Positions 7,330 to 10,189 of a stretch of DNA of 10,189 bases are shown in pieces. Positions within the stretch are counted from its first letter, which is position 1; the number at the start of each line of letters is the position of its first letter. Made by a program: the position numbers and the translations under genes. The stretch lies in assembly GCA_027296045.1 (NCBI GenBank), contig JAPUJS010000076.1, positions 1-10,189 on the forward strand. Reading direction: 5' to 3'. Origin of the DNA: a bacterium. GTDB lineage: Bacteria > Latescibacterota > UBA2968. Below the pieces are notes generated by a model. The model did not search any database. It had not been told where the DNA came from and was given only the letters and a program-made list of their open reading frames with translations.

Positions 7330-7359
7330 AATATACCCTAATTTTGACGAATAAGTCAA
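7330..7359 (-). promoter_or_regulatory. Predicted sigma-70-type promoter for flhA
   Basis: On the minus strand TTGACT (7359-7354) matches the -35 consensus at five of six positions, and TATATT (7335-7330) matches the -10 consensus at five of six, with an 18-bp spacer. Transcription would begin near 7323, giving a leader of about 25 nt with a perfect AGGAGG before the GTG of flhA. The -35 box is part of an inverted repeat TTGAC-N6-GTCAA (7344-7359), a possible operator. No sigma-54 (GG-N10-GC) or sigma-28 promoter pattern is evident in this gap. The prediction is from consensus only. Confidence 0.5.
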
Positions 7360-7385
7360 GGTAAAACAATTGTATCCACCCGTCT

Positions 7386-7493
<108 letters not shown>

Positions 7494-7498
7494 GAGGA

Positions 7499-8560
7499 TT
7501 ATTCGTCCCGCAAGCGGAAGACATAGGCCAGGACTTCGGCCACGGCTTTGTAGAGATCTTCGGGGATTTCGGCGCCGATTTCTACGGCCCGGAAAAGGGC
7601 CTGGGCCAGCGGCTTGTTTTCAACTAAAGGCACCCCGGCTTCCCGGGCGTATTCTTTGATTTTTTGGGCAATGAGGTTTCTGCCTTTGGCAACGATCCGG
7701 GGGGCCTGCATGGTTTCGATATCGTATTTGATGGCCACTGCATAGTGTGTAGGATTTGTGATAACCACATCGGCTTCGGGCACCTCGTCCATCATGCGCC
7801 TTCGGGCATTTTCCCGCTGGAGAGACCGGATGCGCATCCGAATTTGGGGGTCGCCTTCGGTTTGCTTGGTTTCTTCTTTGACTTCCTGTTTGGTCATTTT
7901 CAGGCCTTTCAGGTGTTCCCAGCGCTGGTAGGCGTAGTCCAGAATGGCCATCACCAGGAGCACCAAAGCCGTGTAGAGACCCACGCGAAAGACCTGATGG
8001 CCAATAAACCGAAACGTATCGCCCACGCCCGTGTCAATTAGCAAGACTATGCGGGGCATTTCCGGGGCGATCACCAGATAGCTGACAAAACCGACAATAG
8101 AGACTTTCAGAATCCCTTTGACCAGCTCGACCAACGATCTTTTGGAGAGGATGCGCTTGGAACCCTGTAAAGGGTCGATCCGATTGAACTTGAAGGTGAG
8201 TGCTTCTTCGTTGATCGAAAACCCGACCTGACCCAGCGAGATGGCCAGGGCGGCAACCCCAATAACCAGGAGAATGGGGCCGACGGCGCTGAGGAACACC
8301 CTTCCCCAGTCCAGCATATAAAGCCGGAGGCTAAGGGGGTTGATCACAAAGGTATGACTTTGCTTCAGGATCTGAACCGTGAAGCTGGCCAGGTCGTGAA
8401 AGAGCATATTGCCCAGAAAATATAGACCGATGAGTGAGGCCAGGAGCACAACGGCGGAGTTGAGTTCCTGGCTTTTGGCTATCTGACCCTTTTTTCGCGC
8501 CTCTTCGAGGCGTTTTGGGGTTGGGGCTTCGGTTTTTTCTTGATAGGATTCTTCGGCCAT
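7499..8560 (-). CDS. flhB: Flagellar type III export switch protein FlhB
   Basis: A 353-residue protein near the usual length. It regulates the export gate and switches specificity from hook/rod to filament substrates by self-cleavage. The N-terminus EKTEAPTPKRLEEARKKGQI (8-27) is the classic FlhB/YscU opening. Four membrane segments lie at about 35-55, 88-112, 145-170 and 190-210, with a conserved cytoplasmic loop between the second and third (FKFNRIDPLQGSKRILSKRS). The cytoplasmic domain carries WEHLKGLKMTKQEVKEE (214-230), TEGDPQIR and the autocleavage motif NPTH (269-272; predicted cut between N269 and P270), then PLVENKPLAQALFRAVEIGA (311-330). The start is fixed because an in-frame TGA lies two codons upstream. 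No Shine-Dalgarno is at normal distance; GGAG at 8591-8594 is separated from the ATG by a small hairpin that could bring it close. It follows fliR by 54 bp. Confidence 0.97.
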   Translation of the reverse strand: MAEESYQEKTEAPTPKRLEEARKKGQIAKSQELNSAVVLLASLIGLYFLGNMLFHDLASFTVQILKQSHTFVINPLSLRLYMLDWGRVFLSAVGPILLVIGVAALAISLGQVGFSINEEALTFKFNRIDPLQGSKRILSKRSLVELVKGILKVSIVGFVSYLVIAPEMPRIVLLIDTGVGDTFRFIGHQVFRVGLYTALVLLVMAILDYAYQRWEHLKGLKMTKQEVKEETKQTEGDPQIRMRIRSLQRENARRRMMDEVPEADVVITNPTHYAVAIKYDIETMQAPRIVAKGRNLIAQKIKEYAREAGVPLVENKPLAQALFRAVEIGAEIPEDLYKAVAEVLAYVFRLRDE

Positions 8561-8566
8561 GGTTCA

Positions 8567-8594
8567 AGTTGGGGTTTCTTCTTTCCAACTCTCC
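8567..8594 (-). promoter_or_regulatory. Hairpin between ribosome site and start codon of flhB
   Basis: On the minus strand GGAG (8594-8591) is followed at once by AGTTGG (8590-8585), a 12-nt purine-rich loop, and CCAACT (8572-8567), then TGAACC and the flhB ATG. Folding the 6-bp stem would place GGAG effectively 6 nt from the ATG, the normal ribosome-site distance. The unfolded distance of 30 nt is too long, and no closer Shine-Dalgarno exists. The repeat is seen directly; its use in translation is inferred. Confidence 0.4.
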
Positions 8595-8614
8595 AAGGAG
8601 GCAAACTCGAAATA

Positions 8615-9403
8615 TTAGGGTCGATACATCTGCTGAAGGAGAATGCTTAAATTCGGCGCCAGTTGTCCGAAAAATTTGATCAGTACGGTCTGAAACAGGG
8701 GCAATGAAATGGCCAGCATGGCCATCCCGATGCCAATTTTCAACGGGAAGCCGACCACAAAGACGTTCATTTGGGGCACGGTGCGGGCCATGATGCCCAG
8801 GGCCAGCGAGGTCAAAAAAAGTGCTGTGATAATGGGGGCGGCCATCTGGATTGCCATTGCAAAGACCCCGGCGCTCATCGAAATGAGTCCGCGGGCGAGC
8901 ATTTCGGTGAGCTGGATGCCCCCCAAAGGCACCATTTCAAAGCTTTTCGTCATTGCAAGCAAAATAATGTGGTGCCCGTCGATGATGAGAAAGGTGACCA
9001 GGGCGATCAGGTTTTTAAAAGTGCCGATGACCGAGACTTGTCCGCCCGACATGGGGTCGATGATGTTGACCACCCCAAAGCCGATGTCGATACCGATGAC
9101 CTCGCCTGCAAACTGCACGGCGACAAAGGTGAGTCGGGAAACAAAGCCGAAGATCATGCCCAGGATGAGTTCTTTGACGGCCACAAAAAAGTAGGGCATC
9201 AGATCGGGTGTGAGGGCCAGTGTGACGGGCACGACCGGGTAGAGGACAATGGCCAGCACCAGGGCAAACCCGACTTTGGTCTGGCTGATGACCGTCCGGT
9301 GTCCGAAAATGGGGGCGACAGCCAGGATGCCGATCATGCGCACAAATAAGAGCAGGAAGATCTGGAATTCGGCGATTTTGAGGTCGAAAAATGTGGTGTT
9401 CAT
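8615..9403 (-). CDS. fliR: Flagellar type III export gate protein FliR
   Basis: A 262-residue multi-pass membrane protein of normal FliR length. One copy joins five FliP and four FliQ to form the export pore at the centre of the MS ring. Hydrophobic segments at about 12-32, 43-63, 72-95, 128-150, 178-205 and 213-240 fit the family. Conserved stretches include FVRMIGILAVAPIFG (20-34), QFAGEVIGIDIGFGVVNIID (97-116) with the following P117, the IDGHH motif (141-145), and APIITALFLTSLALGIMART (189-208) followed by PQMNVFVVGFPLKIG. It is not fused to FlhB, unlike in some bacteria. The start ATG lies 4 bp after the fliQ stop with no clear Shine-Dalgarno, suggesting translational coupling. Confidence 0.96.
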   Translation of the reverse strand: MNTTFFDLKIAEFQIFLLLFVRMIGILAVAPIFGHRTVISQTKVGFALVLAIVLYPVVPVTLALTPDLMPYFFVAVKELILGMIFGFVSRLTFVAVQFAGEVIGIDIGFGVVNIIDPMSGGQVSVIGTFKNLIALVTFLIIDGHHIILLAMTKSFEMVPLGGIQLTEMLARGLISMSAGVFAMAIQMAAPIITALFLTSLALGIMARTVPQMNVFVVGFPLKIGIGMAMLAISLPLFQTVLIKFFGQLAPNLSILLQQMYRP

Positions 9404-9407
9404 AGGC

Positions 9408-9677
9408 CTAGGCAGTAATAGACGGAATTTGCAGGAGCAAGGCCCGCATGAAATCCAGCATTTTCTGGACCATCCAGGGCAAGGCGATCATTAACGCGAC
9501 AGAGACCACCAGGATTTTGGGAATAAACGTCAGGGTGACCTCGTGGATCTGGGTGACGGCCTGAAGGATACTGATGCTAAGTCCAACCACAAGACCGGAG
9601 ATAAGCATCGGGGCCGAGATTAAAAGCATCAGGTAGATGGCTTGTTGCCCGAGGTGGACGACAAATTCAGGGGTCAT
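9408..9677 (-). CDS. fliQ: Flagellar type III export gate protein FliQ
   Basis: An 89-residue protein with two hydrophobic helices (about 12-37 and 52-80), the standard FliQ size and shape; four copies wrap the FliP-FliR pore. It opens MTPEFVVHLGQQAIYLMLLI as in the family, and AVTQIHEVTLTFIPKI (40-55) is the conserved loop. I start it at the ATG at 9677 rather than the in-frame GTG at 9704: this gives the family length, AGGA sits 9 nt upstream, and the GTG is buried in an intergenic hairpin. It is followed by fliR after 4 bp and preceded by fliP. Confidence 0.95.
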   Translation of the reverse strand: MTPEFVVHLGQQAIYLMLLISAPMLISGLVVGLSISILQAVTQIHEVTLTFIPKILVVSVALMIALPWMVQKMLDFMRALLLQIPSITA

Positions 9678-9691
9678 AGCATTTGTTCCTG

Positions 9692-9745
9692 AAAAGCGTA
9701 ACACAGGAGGAGTCCGCGCCTCCTGTGGACCAAGCGTACGCTTTT
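9692..9745. repeat. Two-tier inverted repeat between fliP and fliQ
   Basis: Outer arms AAAAGCGTA (9692-9700) and TACGCTTTT (9737-9745) and inner arms CACAGGAGG (9702-9710) and CCTCCTGTG (9719-9727) are both perfect 9-bp complements, with an 8-nt apical loop and an asymmetric 1/9-nt internal loop. The right outer arm overlaps a perfect 12-bp palindrome, AAGCGTACGCTT (9732-9743). In the transcript the stem starts just after the fliP stop and ends in UUUU about 6 nt before the fliQ ribosome site, so partial termination, RNA processing or protection of upstream mRNA are all possible. Confidence 0.75.
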
Positions 9746-9752
9746 TGGTTGG

Positions 9753-10189
9753 TTATTTAAAGCTTGTCACAATAGACTGCACGATCAGATGCCAGCCGTC
9801 GACCAGGACAAAGAGCAGAATTTTAAAGGGGAGTGAAATCGTGACGGGCGGCAACATCATCATCCCCATCGAGAGCAGGGTGCTGGAGACGACCATATCG
9901 ATGATGATGAACGGGATGAAGAGGACAAAGGCGATTTGAAAGGAAGTTTTGAGTTCGCTGATCACAAAGCTGGGGATCAGAACACGATTGGACAGTTCGT
10001 CCGTATTGGCCGGATGGGGTGACCGGGAAAGTTTGACAAAAAGGGCCAGGTCTTTTTTCCGTGTTTTTATGAGCATAAATTTCCGGATGGGGATCATACC
10101 GCGAACGAAGGCAACGGTAAGATCGATTATTAAGTACCGGTAGGGGACGATGGCTACGTCGTAAACGAGATCCCAAGTGGGGCCCATCA
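9753..10189 (-). CDS. fliP: Flagellar type III export gate protein FliP (C-terminal part; 5' end outside window)
   Basis: The frame is open to the right edge, so the signal peptide and first membrane segments are missing; about 145 residues of a usual 210-250 are seen. The visible part matches FliP closely: MGPTWDLVYDVAIVP resembles the family's M-x-P-x-W segment, then PIRKFMLIKTRKKDLALFVK, VLIPSFVISELKTSFQIAFV, SMGMMMLPPVTISLPFKILL and the terminal FVLVDGWHLIVQSI. FliP forms the pentameric core of the export pore. The ATG at 10187 is an internal methionine, not the true start. The gene ends TTTAAATAA, followed by the 75-bp gap before fliQ. Confidence 0.96.
   Translation of the reverse strand, partial: MGPTWDLVYDVAIVPYRYLIIDLTVAFVRGMIPIRKFMLIKTRKKDLALFVKLSRSPHPANTDELSNRVLIPSFVISELKTSFQIAFVLFIPFIIIDMVVSSTLLSMGMMMLPPVTISLPFKILLFVLVDGWHLIVQSIVTSFK

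Noticed and set aside
6206..7354. 382-residue open frame on the plus strand opposite flhA
   Set aside because: It lies wholly antisense to a full-length, motif-rich flhA. Its G/D/H/Q-rich composition is what reverse-strand reading of biased codons gives, and it has no recognisable domain.
8771..9349. 192-residue plus-strand open frame opposite fliR
   Set aside because: Antisense shadow of fliR with D/H/G-rich composition and no plausible family.
9678..9704. Upstream GTG start that would lengthen FliQ by nine residues
   Set aside because: The family begins MTPEF; the ATG at 9677 gives 89 residues and has AGGA at proper spacing, while the GTG lies inside a strong hairpin.

Overview
This window is a compact, single-strand flagellar operon. 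Every gene I can support lies on the minus strand, so transcription runs from the high to the low coordinates: fliP (3' part) > fliQ > fliR > flhB > flhA > flhF > flhG > fliA > HDOD-domain protein > soluble histidine kinase > membrane-anchored coiled-coil/DUF2802-like protein (cut by the left edge). Genes are tightly packed, with gaps of 4 to 75 bp and an 8-bp overlap of flhF with flhG. The exception is a 201-bp gap between flhB and flhA. No mobile element, tRNA, rRNA or CRISPR array is visible, and no stretch longer than 300 bases lacks a gene.

The organism is a Gram-negative-type, moderately GC-rich bacterium. Separate fliR and flhB, the flhB-flhA-flhF-flhG-fliA order, and an HDOD gene plus a soluble kinase directly after fliA resemble Desulfobacterota (former Deltaproteobacteria) or a relative. 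This is inference from synteny and protein style; no 16S or other taxonomic marker is present.

Right part (about 7.5-10.2 kb): fliP, fliQ, fliR and flhB encode the membrane export gate of the flagellar type III secretion system. Middle (5.2-7.3 kb): flhA encodes the main export-gate subunit with its cytoplasmic docking domain. Next (3.2-5.2 kb): flhF and flhG encode the SRP-type GTPase and MinD-type ATPase that set flagellar position and number. Left part (1-3.2 kb): fliA is sigma-28, followed by three genes that look regulatory or assembly-related.

Points worth a second look are: (1) a hairpin of heptanucleotide repeats (GGAGACA / TGTCTCC) in the flhB-flhA gap, followed by a good sigma-70-like promoter with palindromes in front of a GTG-started flhA; (2) a two-tier hairpin between fliP and fliQ; (3) an flhB start codon whose only good Shine-Dalgarno would be brought into place by a small hairpin; (4) an FlhG without the N-terminal DQAxxLR-type motif beside an FlhF whose G3 motif reads DTAGM instead of DTAGR; (5) a terminal gene that, by position and architecture, looks like a counterpart of Bacillus SwrB; and (6) a soluble, FlgS-like kinase without a response regulator in view. 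I see no wholly new multi-gene system; the novelty here is regulatory and in variant residues.
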